This document shows positions 37,121-49,323 of a stretch of DNA of 64,000 nt, in pieces. Numbering within the stretch: the first letter of the stretch is position 1; each line of letters starts with the position of its first letter. Below the pieces are notes generated by a model that had not been told where the DNA came from, made no database searches, and was given only the letters and a program-made list of their open reading frames with translations. The position numbers and the translations under genes are program-made. This DNA comes from Theristus sp. LFF4_11 (Eukaryota > Nematoda > Chromadorea > Monhysterida > Xyalidae), in assembly GCA_030248135.1 (NCBI GenBank), contig JASANC010002578.1:1-64000 (forward strand), given 5' to 3'.

Positions 37121-40100
37121 ATGTCAATTGTAAAATCGTCGAACGAAGAATTTGAATTAAGGAGTGAAACTGGGTTGAAATTAGATTTGAATATAACCGA
37201 TAATGTTGTTCGAGAAGATGGTAGATTTGAAAAAAAGATGACAGCAGTAGAGGAACGCTTAAAGTCGAACAGTTCTTCGTTGTCTCAAAAATCTGACAGT
37301 GATCAACAGGATGGACCGTTCAATGGAACTACTGATACGAGCGATAAATCAGCGGACAACAATTTCATGCATAAGAAGAGCATGTCCCGTAGCTTACACG
37401 AACTGAAAGAAGACTTAATCGTAAGGAAAGCTTTTTGAAAGACCATTTGAAAATTTGTACAAAAACACTTATGTTCAGTTTAAAACTCCTTTTATCTTGT
37501 TATCAGACATTTAGGATTGGGCAATTGGAATCAATTCGATTCGTGAAATATTCAAGACTGACCAATTGTTTTGGAAACTAGTTTGGGGTGCAGCGGGCAT
37601 CGTTTGTCTTGCCGCATGTGGATACATGTCGCAGGATTTGATCACGTGAGCAGCTCATCAATCCAGATTTTTGAACAATGTAACCACAATCGTTTCACTA
37701 AGACCATTATCCATTAAGCCGTTTGTTGCTGAAACCGACGGCTACTAAAATCACGTACAACGTGAACGCAACGCTGAAGTTTCCGCGCGTCACCATTTGC
37801 ACGTACGCGCGTCTGAATGCGACCGAAGCAGCACAGCGCAACATGTCCTCAGCATTGCTGTCGTTCATGTTCGCCAGCTTCAAAGGGCTCTATTGGTTCT
37901 ACAACCAAGGATGTGCGTCTTGGGCGCGCTGCTCATTGCATTCTAGGGAAATTACCTTGAAAACCTGCATTTTCAATCTCGCTCAGACTAATTTTTTTTC
38001 TACAGTCAATCAAAAAGAACAGCTGTCTGAGCTGGTCCACCAGTATCAACAATTTGTCAAGCGTCAAATCCAGCTAGAAGGCAACTACTCTCTTTCTGAT
38101 TTTTTCATGCGTTACGGAGTGCAGTGCGACAGATTTCTAGGCAGTTGCACCATTCAGGGCATGACATTTCCGTAAGTTTTTTTTGTAAATGTGGGTCATT
38201 GGTCAGATTAAAAAAATCATATCTACACTCCCACTCCCAGCTGTTGCGATGATGCCGTGGAAGATTTGAGTGAAATCGGCAAATGCTTCACACTGAACGT
38301 GAAGGGTGGGCAACAAGTTTTGCCCGGCTCCATTGGTTCGTTTTTATTTTCTATTGGTCTTCTTAACCACGAATTTTTGTAGCTGAGTGTGTTACATACA
38401 CTCAAATTATAAGCAATTAGCTGATCACATGATGCTTTCGGTGCAGACATTTCTGGGGGTGTCTTGCACAGAAAGCATGCACCACGTGATCACCAACCGC
38501 TGATTGCTCATAATTTCCAGTTCGATTGTACACTGTTTGTATGTAGTTCTGAGCGCGTCTTCAGGTGGCTTGAAAGTTTACGTATCGAACTGGCAAAAAG
38601 CGTACCCGGTCACTGTTATCAATACGAATCAAGACGACGGATTTCAAATACACATCACACATCCTGACACAGGTTCACAGGTTTTTTGTGCCAAATGAAA
38701 GTTAATTTGCTCTGACACTTCAGTTTTTAGGACTGATAATCAGTACGAATCCAGTCACCGTTTTTCCCAACACGCACGCCATGATCCGCCTGAAAAAAAT
38801 TCGACGTCAAATGCAACAGAAAATTGCTCTCAATGGCGCTGAAAGCTGCAGTGTTGGACGAAAACTAAAGTGCAAGAAAACAACCAAGTCACTATTTTTA
38901 AAACAAGACGTGGCTAAATGTGATTTTATTGTCAGGTATTACCCGTCGTATTCGTCAGAGTCGTGCTACAACGAATGTGTCGCAGATCTGACGTTTAAAC
39001 AGTGCAAATGCTATACGATCGGTTCTATACCGCTGAGAAGCATACCAGTCGTGTGTGAACCGGATTTGGCCACGAATTGCCTTCTGCCGCTGTTACAAGT
39101 CTCCGGCCAGTGCTTCAATTGTCCTTTTTTTCATGTTGTTTTATAAATCAGCATTGTTTCAGGAAGAACGTTCGGCATTCCTTTGGGACATCTACACAAT
39201 CGAAGATCGTTGCAATTGTCCGATTCCGTGCGAGGAATGGACATTTGAGACATTAGTTTCGTATACGTAAGTTAATTTCTTGATTCTGAACTGTTTTGCG
39301 TGAAGAGAGCTGCGTCCAAAAGCTGTTGTCTCTTGTTGAACAGAAAAGTGCCAAATCCCGGCTATGCGTCGGCGCGTGCCCGGTTGCAGTCGAAAATGTC
39401 CGACGTAAAGGACATCGACCATGAATCATACAGCATCCTCGACATTTACTACGACACATTGATTTACCAAGTGAACTCCGAGACAGAGTTGTTTCCATTT
39501 CCGGTGTTCATATCAAAGTTCGGCTCGCAGTTGTCCATCTGGCTGGGCATTCGCTTTCTGACGATCGTACAGGCGATGTATTATTTCACGGCGTTTTCGG
39601 TGCTTGCACTGCCCTACTTGTTTGGCCAGTGTCTGCAGGCGCTCGGCTGGAGTCGAGTTAGTGAGCTTGCCGCTTCACCGCACACATCTTCGTCATCGTC
39701 ACAGCGCGCAAGTGAGGTACAGCACTGCAACTGGTTTTCGTTGATGTTTCTGCTTGTAATCTGTTGCTCTGTCACGCAGATTCCATTCTAACGATACAAC
39801 TACTGTTTCTATTAATGTTCCAGAAACCTAATCAATCAGATTTCACCGGGGAAAATGAAATCGTGGCTGACCAGCGGGAGACGAATCGAGGTCGGGCTGA
39901 AATTCAGTTGGTGAATGCAGCGCGTTTGTTGATGACTGGTGGCTTCCGAAATGATTTGGCCAACTCTTCGTCAAATGTAAACAGCAAAACTGAACGAGAA
40001 ACAACCAAAAATCAATGGGTTAACGCAGTGGACCTGCTGTGTAAAAAAACTTTGCTTTTGAAATTGTAAAACAATGTTTGTTTTTCAGGACAAACAGGAA

Positions 40101-40223
40101 GCCTTAGAAACTGTTTCAGCCATGAACGATCCCTCCGCGGTTAGTGCAGCAGTGTCAACTGATGCTAACAATGACCAAGCTCCAATGGGACAACAAGAGT
40201 TAAAATATTTGAAACGCGATTAG
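37121..40223 (+). CDS. DEG/ENaC-type cation channel subunit
   Basis: Twelve exons close to exactly 704 codons: 37121-37420, 37515-37645, 37719-37912, 38006-38171, 38241-38335, 38565-38672, 38731-38869, 38936-39098, 39163-39266, 39344-39716, 39824-40027, 40089-40223. Layout: a 100-residue polar N-tail, TM1 (LFWKLVWGAAGIVCLAACGY), the post-TM1 signature FPRVTIC, a Cys-rich extracellular domain with YPSYSSESCYNEC...FKQCKCY and CNCPIPCEEW, TM2 near residues 530-560 (SIWLGIRFLTIVQAMYYF), and a 140-residue polar C-tail. Family members form trimeric Na+ channels gated by touch, acid or peptides. Two usual motifs are changed: the TM2 G-x-S filter reads G-I-R, and the pre-TM1 His-Gly is absent (WAIGINSIREIF). 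The last donor (40027) is weak. The gene lies 399 bp after the cyclase gene on the same strand. Confidence 0.85.
38395..38528. mobile_element. Palindromic CAGTCGAACT-family MITE in a DEG/ENaC intron
   Basis: The right end (CAGTTCGATTG then TA) and the block AGAAAGCATGCACCACGTGATCACCAAC match 41850-42009 and 55036-55178. The left half is the diverged inverted form. It sits between the exons ending at 38335 and starting at 38565. Confidence 0.7.
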
Positions 40224-41849
40224 CGAATTTATAGCATGTGGGGAAACAAATGTACGTAGACCTTGTACAATATGTTTTTGTGTTCTATAGATATTCTCAT
40301 TGTGATTGCAAAAATATCATCGTGTCAGAAAAATTTATTTCAGTTTCTGTAAATTATTATTGTGTCATAAAAGCTTGCAAACTGAGTGCACAGACAATGC
40401 TTCTTGTTGCATTTACCCTTGTGTCGCCAGACATATCCACAGACATTACTGTTAACCAAATTTGATCGTGAACTATTTTTATTTCCTTTCAAAATGCACT
40501 CGACGTTGTTTGATTCTTTTATTGCTCGTGGCGGTGTTTCACGTTATTACGCCGTTAGAATGTTTATCGCAAAGTATGTCTCGTTGCCACAAATTTTGAT
40601 AATTTATGAGTAGCAACAATTGCAAACTTTTATTATCCAAAATTACATTCTGGCAATCGATGTTTTTGTTTTGATTTTCAGTCCGTCCGTTCTGCTTTTT
40701 CTGTCCGAACGTGTGTGAAAAAGTAAATTCATGATTCATTTTTTGCATATATGCTGCAAGATTATGAATCTTTAATACATGTGACTAAATTTCATGAATA
40801 TCGTTATTATTTTTCGTTCGAAAACTGCTCCATCAAAAGTAACGTTCGAGGGAAAATTGATGACGCTGTCTGGCTGTCCCAGATGGCTGCAGTCGATGCA
40901 GCAAAAACTTGTTTACGCCAAAAATACCTGAATGCATGAAAAAGTGCGCCAGACAGACATGCTGACTGTTTTGTATGTGTCTGCGGACACTTCTATCGTT
41001 TGTTGCAATGGCGCGCACTCTTGGAGCTAATTAGCTATCAGGAGCTCAGACTATCCGAGTGTTAACCTAGGGTACAGGCACATATGAACGCGCAAGTATT
41101 CATGTAAAAATTGTCTAGACTTTCATTCAATTGCATTCCCGTAAATGGAAAATTTCTTTTAAATCATATTCTCTTTTTCAAATTTTTAATCAGCTTCATG
41201 TGGCAAGTCACCAGCCATGCAATGACAAGCGGCTGAATTCACGACAGAAACACAGAAAAAAATTTAAATAGCGAAATAAAGATATGATGCGTTCACCACA
41301 TGTACAGTACAAACCACCCCTTTTAATCACTTGCTGAAAAATAGTGATTACACGATAAAAATCGCCATACGTTTGCGCCCCGTCGCACGCACATTACCAC
41401 ACACAAAACATAAATTCGCTTTAAAAAACTGACCGCGCAACTTTGTGGCCCGCCTGGTCGTGTATGTGCGCTCGATGACGTGTGTTCGCTGGAAATTGTC
41501 GAGCAGCAGTGCGATGCAAAAACGCATATCGCACAACAACAAAAAACAACTGCATGCGCAACAAGGCAGTCTAAACGCAGCACTCAGCATCCATCACGAC
41601 CGCAACAGGCCTTGCTCTTTCGTCGTGCGCGCGCACATTTCCAATGCAAAACAGTGCTGCTCTGCCTGTGCGAACATTTTTGGGCGCACGCGCGTAAAAA
41701 ACAACTTGCCCGCGCTGCTGTCGCTGTGTCTCGATATGCAAATGCCTGTGTCTGCGTGGTGTGCGGTTTGCTGTGTCCTCTGTGTGTGTGTGTTGGAGCG
41801 CAAAAGAGGCATATAAAAACCGCGACAATCAGGTGGATCGAATAAACTA
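40224..41849. other. Intergenic region, no gene seen
   Basis: Short frames only. From about 41370 to 41820 the GC content rises with runs such as GCGCGCGC, but no exon could be supported. Confidence 0.45.
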
Positions 41850-42009
41850 CAGTCGAACTTTGAATTATAGGGAATCAGGTGATCGGTCGGTGATCAATGC
41901 ATGCTTTCTGTGCAAACCAAACTCCGCCCCCACAGCAATTTCTGCACAGAAAACATGCATCACGTGATCACCAACGACGACGCTGATTCCTTATAATTTT
42001 GAGTTCGAC
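41850..42009. mobile_element. Palindromic CAGTCGAACT-family MITE, intact copy
   Basis: It starts CAGTCGAACTTTGAATTATA, ends ATAATTTTGAGTTCGACTG and is flanked by TA on both sides. Almost the whole 160 bp folds back on itself: GGTGATCAATGCATGCTTTCTGTGC pairs with GCACAGAAAACATGCATCACGTGATCACC around a short C-rich loop. This is the best copy of the three in the window. Confidence 0.85.
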
Positions 42010-42812
42010 TGTACAATGTACAGTCGTAGATGTAAATCAAACAAGAATGCTGCTGTACATGAACTTTTTCACAAAAAACTTCGGAACAAACAACGAGAGG
42101 CAAAACTTTGCTTAATACATATGCCGGTTTGATGACATAAAACACCCGGTATCCATCCTCAAATATAATAAGCATGATGCCATAAAGGCACATGTAAACT
42201 TGAGGCTCTGCCGCCCGCTACGAAACTGGCAAAAAATGTTTCGGCTATATGTCCATAAATTTGCAGCGTCTGATTGAGCGACGTGCGTTATTTTTGTAAA
42301 CAAAAATCAAGTTCATGTTACCAAGCAAAAAACGCATGCGCATTGTACGTATGCATTTGTGTCAAAGTTGTGCGCCAAGATGCAGCCATGGTTCACAACA
42401 TTGGTGTTGAGTCTTATGGCGAATTTTAGTTTTTTGAGCGAAGTGTTTCGTTATTCCAGCTGCACAATGCACGTCTCATCTCTGAGTCGATCTCCTCCCT
42501 TGATTTATCTGTACAAATCGATCGGGCCAGTTCTCACATCGGGCATATATGTGTACGTACATACATATGTACATTGTATATATGCACCGGGCAGTGTGTT
42601 CTTGTACTTTTTTGTCAGCGGTTGTTCTCATCGATAAGACATGCCTTATGTCTGTGTGCCAGACGCAGCACGCTCACAGCGAACACCCCATAACGGCTGT
42701 ATTGGCGCTGTTACAAAAAACGACCGACGTTCGCTCAATAAAACCGCTGGCGCGTTCCAGACAGCGGCACAGAGCGAGAGATGCAGTGGTGTTGTTTGGG
42801 CCTGTGTTACAT

Positions 42813-42815
42813 GTG

Positions 42816-42867
<52 letters not shown>

Positions 42868-42908
42868 GGGTAATGGCCAGACACACACACACACACATAC
42901 ACACACAG
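42813..42908. repeat. (TG)n followed by (CA)n, self-complementary microsatellite
   Basis: A TG tract of about 50 bp is followed, after about 17 bp (GCTGTGGGTAATGGCCAG), by a CA tract of about 28 bp. The two tracts are complementary and could form a long hairpin. Confidence 0.9.
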
Positions 42909-44823
42909 CCACAGCTCTGCAGTGTAGACGGTCGCTGCTACAAAACATAGCGACGTTTGCAGATGCAGAGTGCGCCTGTATTGCGTACACATCAACGAAG
43001 CTTGTGTTGTTGTGGGCGAACGTTCATTGCATAACACTGCCCGTGCGCTCCTAGAACGTTCGTTCGTTCGTTCGTACTGGCTGCCTTCCCTGGTCAAACG
43101 CAGATTGAGAAGCGCAACACGCGAAAGCCCCCAACCCCGACAGCTACAGGCGCGCTGCGCCACGGTGTTCGCTTTTTTATGCATGCGTTCTCCCGGTCGG
43201 CAACACACAACAATTCAGGCTGTTCGAAGGCGCTCTGTGTGTCTGTGTGTGCAAGTTGTGCGCTCCTGTCGCGTTCTCTGCCCATGCCCAATCACACATT
43301 CAGTCACTAGACAATATGTACCACTGTTATTGACTGCAACAATTCATTTGAATGTCACCGCCACCCGTGCGTACCATAAGTTCATTGTTCTCACAAAGTT
43401 GTCACTGAATCTTAGCGGCCCCCACCGAAGTGTAGGTCAGCTGTGTAGGTGTGGCAGCGATAGTGACCTCTCAGATCGTTCAATCAAGCATTGACCGCAC
43501 GCAAAGAAGCACCGTGGAACCAAATCAATTGACTCAGCACCTTGAACCTTCACTTCAATCGAAATACATCACCCACGGTGTATCACAACGGTTCGACGTC
43601 AACGACAAAAAATCCTAACTAGCAGCACAAAGTGTCGAATGCAGCGAGGCCACCCGTGCCTACCTTTTAGTAACAATTGGTACACTGTGTGCTTCCAGTG
43701 GGCACCAGTAGGCTTCAATAGACATCTGGCCTTTCGAACACTGGTTCCGTTTCCATGGATTTTTTATTTTACTTTTATTGGTTTTCTGGAGCTATTCCGG
43801 CGACTTCTGCAGCTCCTTCTGAAAATTTTAGGTTTGTTTTGATTCTTTTTTATTTCTTTGGTCGTTTTTGCAGGATTTCAATTTGCAGGAGCGAAGCTAA
43901 TTGGAAGAAATGTGCTACATGCAAAGTTTCTTATTCTACTCCCGACGTTCTGACCTCACTTCTCATTTGTGCTAAACGTTGCCGAAATATTTTTAACCAT
44001 TTGATATAAAAGCTTGAACTTCATATTTATAACTTCGAATATGATCATCGAATGCTTGATTAAAGCATGTAGCGATATCCGGTCAGCACTGAAATGCCAA
44101 TTTGGTGTGTGTGCAAGATACAGGTTAGCAGGATCAATTTTGTTAATTAATCGTAAGCCTTGTACATTTTATTTTTGCGGTGGCAATTTGGCATTTAGCT
44201 TTTTATCGACATAAAAGTGTATCTTTGAAAAACTCGGTTTGTGTGATAAAATAAAACCAAAGTTGAATGAATAATGAAAAACGTATCGTTTGACGGTTGG
44301 CAAGGTGATTGCAGTTACCCTTTGAACGTACGTCCGTGTTGCGTCAAGTGTGATTGACTGATGGGCTGATATAGTCTCAGGGTTCAGGTAGTTCTGTAAA
44401 GTTCTAAACTTGATCAGAGGTAGGTCCGCATGTATCATGTCTTTTGTTCTGTTCAACTGGTTTTTGGTTCTGTTCGTTTCCTTCCACATCTGGGGCTCCA
44501 CTTGCTTGAGAAGACCGGCTCTCGAAGTTTCGAATGTCTGCTGTTGTTTCGATTGTTCCGCTGTTCTTTTATTGAGTGGCCGACGAATCGGCACACACGG
44601 TGCCAAAAAGTTGGAAAACGTACTGAGACAACGCGAACACGTGAGACGTCGAAAACAATGTGAGCAGTGACAGACAGGTTGCCAGTGTGTGGTGGTGGTG
44701 GTGTGTGTGTGCATTGTTGTTTTGGTCATTGCCACCACCGGCGCAGTCAGCGCTTAGCACTGTACACATGTATTATTATACGTGTCTACGTGTACGTACG
44801 TACGCAGTGTCATATTTTTCAGC

Positions 44824-44860
44824 GTGTGTGTATGTGTGTGTGTGTGTGTGCGTGCGTGTG
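44824..44860. repeat. (TG)n microsatellite
   Basis: A run of TG units with a few interruptions (TATG, CGTGCG), about 37 bp. Confidence 0.9.
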
Positions 44861-46039
44861 CCGGTATGTCTGCTTTTTTAATATGTTTGAGTTTTATGTG
44901 CGTCCACGAACGCCAACAACAACACAGAACGAACGCGCACATTTTTCACTGTGCACATACTTTTTTGGTCGAAAGAAGACTCGCTACGGCAGATAGGGCA
45001 GCATCGGACGCACACACAGAGACACAGTGATCGGCGCAATCTGTGTGGTCTCTCCGTCAGTGACACGCACGCTGTGCTGCTGCCGTGTGTCGTGTGCGCG
45101 CCCCAGTCGGACACCCACAGTTGCACACTCAGTTTTGAACGCGATAATGCACCTACTAACGTCAGTGTTGTATGCGTCTGTGTGTACACCTGTGTCACTA
45201 CTCTTTGCCCACTGTCGTTCTGTACGATGAACGGATCGCACTGCTGCGTGTGTTGTCACTTGTCGCAGCGTTGTCTCAGTGTCCGCCGACCCAGCAACGT
45301 CGGTGGCACACAACTTTCGGTTTTATCAAATCGCCGTTCGCTGCAGAGAGGCAGCAGTATCGCGTTCCATGAGAAGCCGTCAGAAAGCAACGTGTGCTCT
45401 CTGGTTGGCACGAGAGTCGTGTTTTGTTGACTGACTGCACTAGCGGACAATGCCAGTGGGCCACCCTGGTGGAGTGCACTGCCACACGGTCCGGCACAGC
45501 AGCCACCTATCGCGATCATTATTTATTCCATATCATCATCGTATTTCGCAACGGTGTGTGCGCCTTCGTGCGCATATGTGCTCTCACTGTCTCTGTCTCT
45601 CGGCCTCTGCCATATTGTTTTTTCAGTCTTGATACAACACCTCGGCAGCGTGTTTTTTTAGTGTTCTGTTACTTTTTGTAATTTCATCGGCGATCAAAAA
45701 ATTGATAAATGCGTGTTGGAATGATCATTTCACTGCAGAAGATAGTCGCGAAAAGTGCGTTTTTGTTTATTAAACTTTCAGATGATTCGCTCTTTGTTTT
45801 TTCAGAATTCCATCGAGGTGCGACGTATTTTGTGCACACACCAGCGGCGTAAACACATTTGCGTCACTTTCGATCCACTGCACTTACGGACAGGCCGCCA
45901 ACGAATGAACATTCACTTGAGCATGCACCGCAGCGTTGTAACGTAAGCATTACCATGACGCTGACATTTGTCGACAGTTGAACAGCGTGACCGTGAGCGG
46001 GCGCACGGCCCCAATGTGCCCGTCCACTTTCGCAAGCAC

Positions 46040-46888
46040 ATGTCGTCGCCGTCGAAAGCAGCACCGCCAGCAGTTCACAGCAACCGCAGTCGCAGCAGTG
46101 CAAGTCCGACGAGCAACGTTGACCAGCAGCCTCTGCCGCTACTGACCAACTGCGCCACCGGCTGCTCGGCGCCGCCACTGCTCACCAGTGCGCTGTTGTT
46201 ACGTTCGTCGTTGTTTGGCAGTGCTGCGAGCACAACCAGTGAAGACGTCAACACCGTCAGCAGCTTGGCAGTCGCACATCAGCAAACACCACTAGCCGCC
46301 ATCATTGGCCACCCACAGACACAGACCACCGGTACTGAACTTTTAGTACACGATGTGTGTGAGGTTTTTCGTTTATTGGAAGTTTCGGTGAAATAAAGTC
46401 TCATTCGGACGAACGTGCTTCAGCTGCTTCAAGCACCGGTGCCAGCGGTCACGTGCCGCCAGCAGTGACGTCGCCAGCACTGGTAGCAAGCACGACAACG
46501 GCAAGCAGCACTGCTCATCAACCACCGCCCACTTCGACTAGCCGTCTGGTATGTCAGTTGCTTGGTTTTCTTTTTATTTACGTTGATCCGAGAATTGTAG
46601 TTCCCTTCCCCCAAATTCGACGGTGCCAAATCCAGTGGTTTGGTGTGGGGTAGATGGATGTGCTGAGCGTCCCTTCGACGAACGCTCTCGCCACGTGATC
46701 GGATCGGATTGTCACCCTCGTGGCCTGGTGGTAGTGCGTTAGACTGCAGTCTGTGCGCTCGGGGGATCGAGCCCCGCCGAGGGGTGTATAGGCACTTAAT
46801 GACAGAGGAAACTCGATGGGCGCCCTACTCAATGGCGTTCTGTACGCTTCTCTGGGTTAGCCCTGGCTAAAAACATCGCCTAAAAATC

Positions 46889-46919
<31 letters not shown>

Positions 46920-49281
46920 AACATCGGAACGGCCTCCCAGCCCCGCTTTCGCTGTTTTTGTAGCAGCAGTGATCTGAGCACTATCTCGATTTTAGTGGAT
47001 TTCGGTTTATATCCCGAGAAGCAGGGAATCCAGAAGATTTGAAAGTTTTTGATTGTCGTTGTACTTCATAAAATCATTTCTGTTGCAGTCTAAAGCTCGC
47101 CTGTCGTTTGCAGCGGTGTGTTCGTCTGCAGCGTCGTGCGTCACTTCAGTTGCAACAGCAGCCAGTGGCCGTCCCGCTGGCACGCTGAGTCCACTGGTGC
47201 CAACAGCGGCATCCATACTGCCGCAGCCAACCAGCAACTCTGAACTCGAACTGTACACCGTATTGAAACGATCAAACCTTCTGCAGTATTACGGCACGTT
47301 CATTGCACAAGGTTTGTTCGTTTTGCCTATTTTTAGGTTTCAGTTTGAAGTTGTTTTATGGTTTAATTTGTTTGCTGGTTTTCGGGTGTTTTTGATTTCT
47401 GTGCAAATGAGTGAGAAGCGAGTAAGTGCTCTCCCGTAGTAGTTTTCTTGACATTCGTAGCCAACAGTTAGCTGACGATTCAGTTTTTGCAAACGAACAT
47501 TGTTCCACACAGCAACATTTGACTACGGTAGTGGTCACCCCAGCCGGAGAATTGCAACAGACACGGACTGGCAGAGACAGCGAACATAAAACATTCAATG
47601 TAGCAGTGTATGTGTGTGTGATCATAAGTGGGCAACATACTGCGCACCATCTCTGGCCAATGGTTTCGCGCGCGACTGGCACGTGTATCAATCAATAACA
47701 GTTATGTAGTGCTACTCTCTGTGCAGTTTACGTTCGGTCACACACACCGAAAATGAATGCTCGTTTCATACCGTCTGTCATGTTTTACATAATGCAGTCG
47801 TTTTGTGCAATGCAGCGTATGTGTTCCCCAGAAAACGGTAGTCCGTCCGTCATTTCTGCAGCCGTTCTCATTCAGGTTGAGAGTTCGACAGTGTTGGGGT
47901 AAAAATGCAATGTTGTGTCCTACCATAGCAGGAATGAAAACTGATTGTTTTTGCTTTTTTACGCAGTTTACTGGAGGTGACCGTACACATAGCGCACAAG
48001 CAGAAACTTTTTCTTTTGCGGACACGAACTAACGCAAACGGCGAGAAAGCGCGCAAAAAAACAAGAACATTCGAGAAATTTTAGCAATGATATCAAAAAA
48101 CAAAACCGTCTTTTGGCAGACGACTGAGCTTAGCGGTCTGGTTCATTTTTTTCAATTCAACATATCTTCAAACGAGAAAAGACAGAAAAATGCGGTTTTT
48201 CATTGCGTTTTTTGTACGTTCGGTTCGTCAGACGGCTCTGGTTCGTTCTGCTGGCATATTACAAGCAGCAGCGCCGGTTGCGTGCAGTCTTTTTTCTCAT
48301 TTCTTTTGCTCTTTGCACTGCCACTGCAGCCGTGTGCGTTTGCAGCGTTGCCCGGTCGGTCTCGGGTGCCGTCCAATAAATGATACGCGCTTGCTATTTG
48401 TGCCCGGTTGAATCGCATCGGCTATCGAAAGTTACTCTTTTATGGATCGTCGTTTCAGTGGTGTGGTCGTGTGTATCTGATGAGCATGTGCATCTTTACA
48501 AATGTATGACTTTGACTGGCCCTGGCTGTCACGGACACTGTCTGTGACCGAGTCCTTAAGTGCTACGGTAAAATCAGATGCAAAAAATTAACCATTTTTA
48601 TATCCGTCTCAAAGTAGACAGTTTTCGAATGGATGATGCGGTTTTTTGGTGGTCGCGCCAGGGGCGGGCAGCGATAATGATTCACTGGATTCTGATTGCA
48701 ATGTGCTGTGCGGCTGAAGGTTGGCTGTGTGTTATATTGCAACAATCACGCTGCCTGCTCACTCGCTGTGATGGCGGTTTTTTAGAATTAGAAAGCGCCT
48801 GTGTTCAATAAACAAAGTACAGACGGGCAGAAGGACAATCGTTTTTTTTTGATGCAGCATTTTTTCCGGATTTTTCTGTCCCCGTCCCCTATCAACCGCC
48901 GTGACAGGTACCATAAAAACTATCTGCCTGTCTGCGCTTCGTCTGCGCTTGTTTTTCAACATAAATTTGTGTGTGTACGTTTTTCGCGGAACTTTTTCAC
49001 CCAATCGTGGTGGTAACATTTTTTGTGACTTTTTGTTCCGCGCTTCTTGTGCGTCTAATTGTCTGTAGACTGGCTGTTAAAGTTGTGCGTGCTAAATCGG
49101 CCTCAGTTGATTGATTTGACAAAAAATAAGCTGCGAACTGCAGTTTCTTCAAAAAAAAACTCAGTTCCGACATCGTCTTGTGGACAACGGCAAAAAATTT
49201 CCTCATGGGCAGAGGATTTTTTATGTCCTTTTGAATCTAGAATTTTATTGAAATCCTGTGCAAAAAAGTCCTTGAACGTGT

Positions 49282-49323
<42 letters not shown>

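Larger units (their letters stand above)
42010..45977. other. Microsatellite-rich region upstream of the NAB gene
   Basis: No protein gene is supported, although many GC-rich frames of 60-190 codons exist; their translations are repetitive shadows of TG/CA tracts. A (CGTT)4 tract lies near 43058-43073. A segment at about 45805-45945, bounded by TTTTTTCAG and GTAAC|GTAAGC, looks like an exon. It does not join the next exon in an open frame, so it may be a 5' untranslated exon of the NAB gene. Confidence 0.45.

Noticed and set aside
38776..39146. Single uninterrupted exon through 38870-38935 in the channel gene
   Set aside because: The uninterrupted reading is open, but it inserts a Lys-rich stretch just before the conserved YPSYSSESC block. 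Removing the 66-bp intron gives the family-typical sequence; retention is kept only as a possible isoform.
42549..43054. Several overlapping long frames on both strands in 42.5-43.2 kb
   Set aside because: Their length comes from the TG/CA tracts (Cys-Val and His-Thr repeats), and they have no domains or splice context.
44169..44738. 189-codon minus-strand frame
   Set aside because: Low-complexity Thr/His start from a GTGTG tract, no recognisable domain and no good splice edges.
46721..46788. Functional tRNA-Cys gene
   Set aside because: Box A carries a deletion, the anticodon stem does not pair well, and the sequence continues into a SINE body with an AAC tail.
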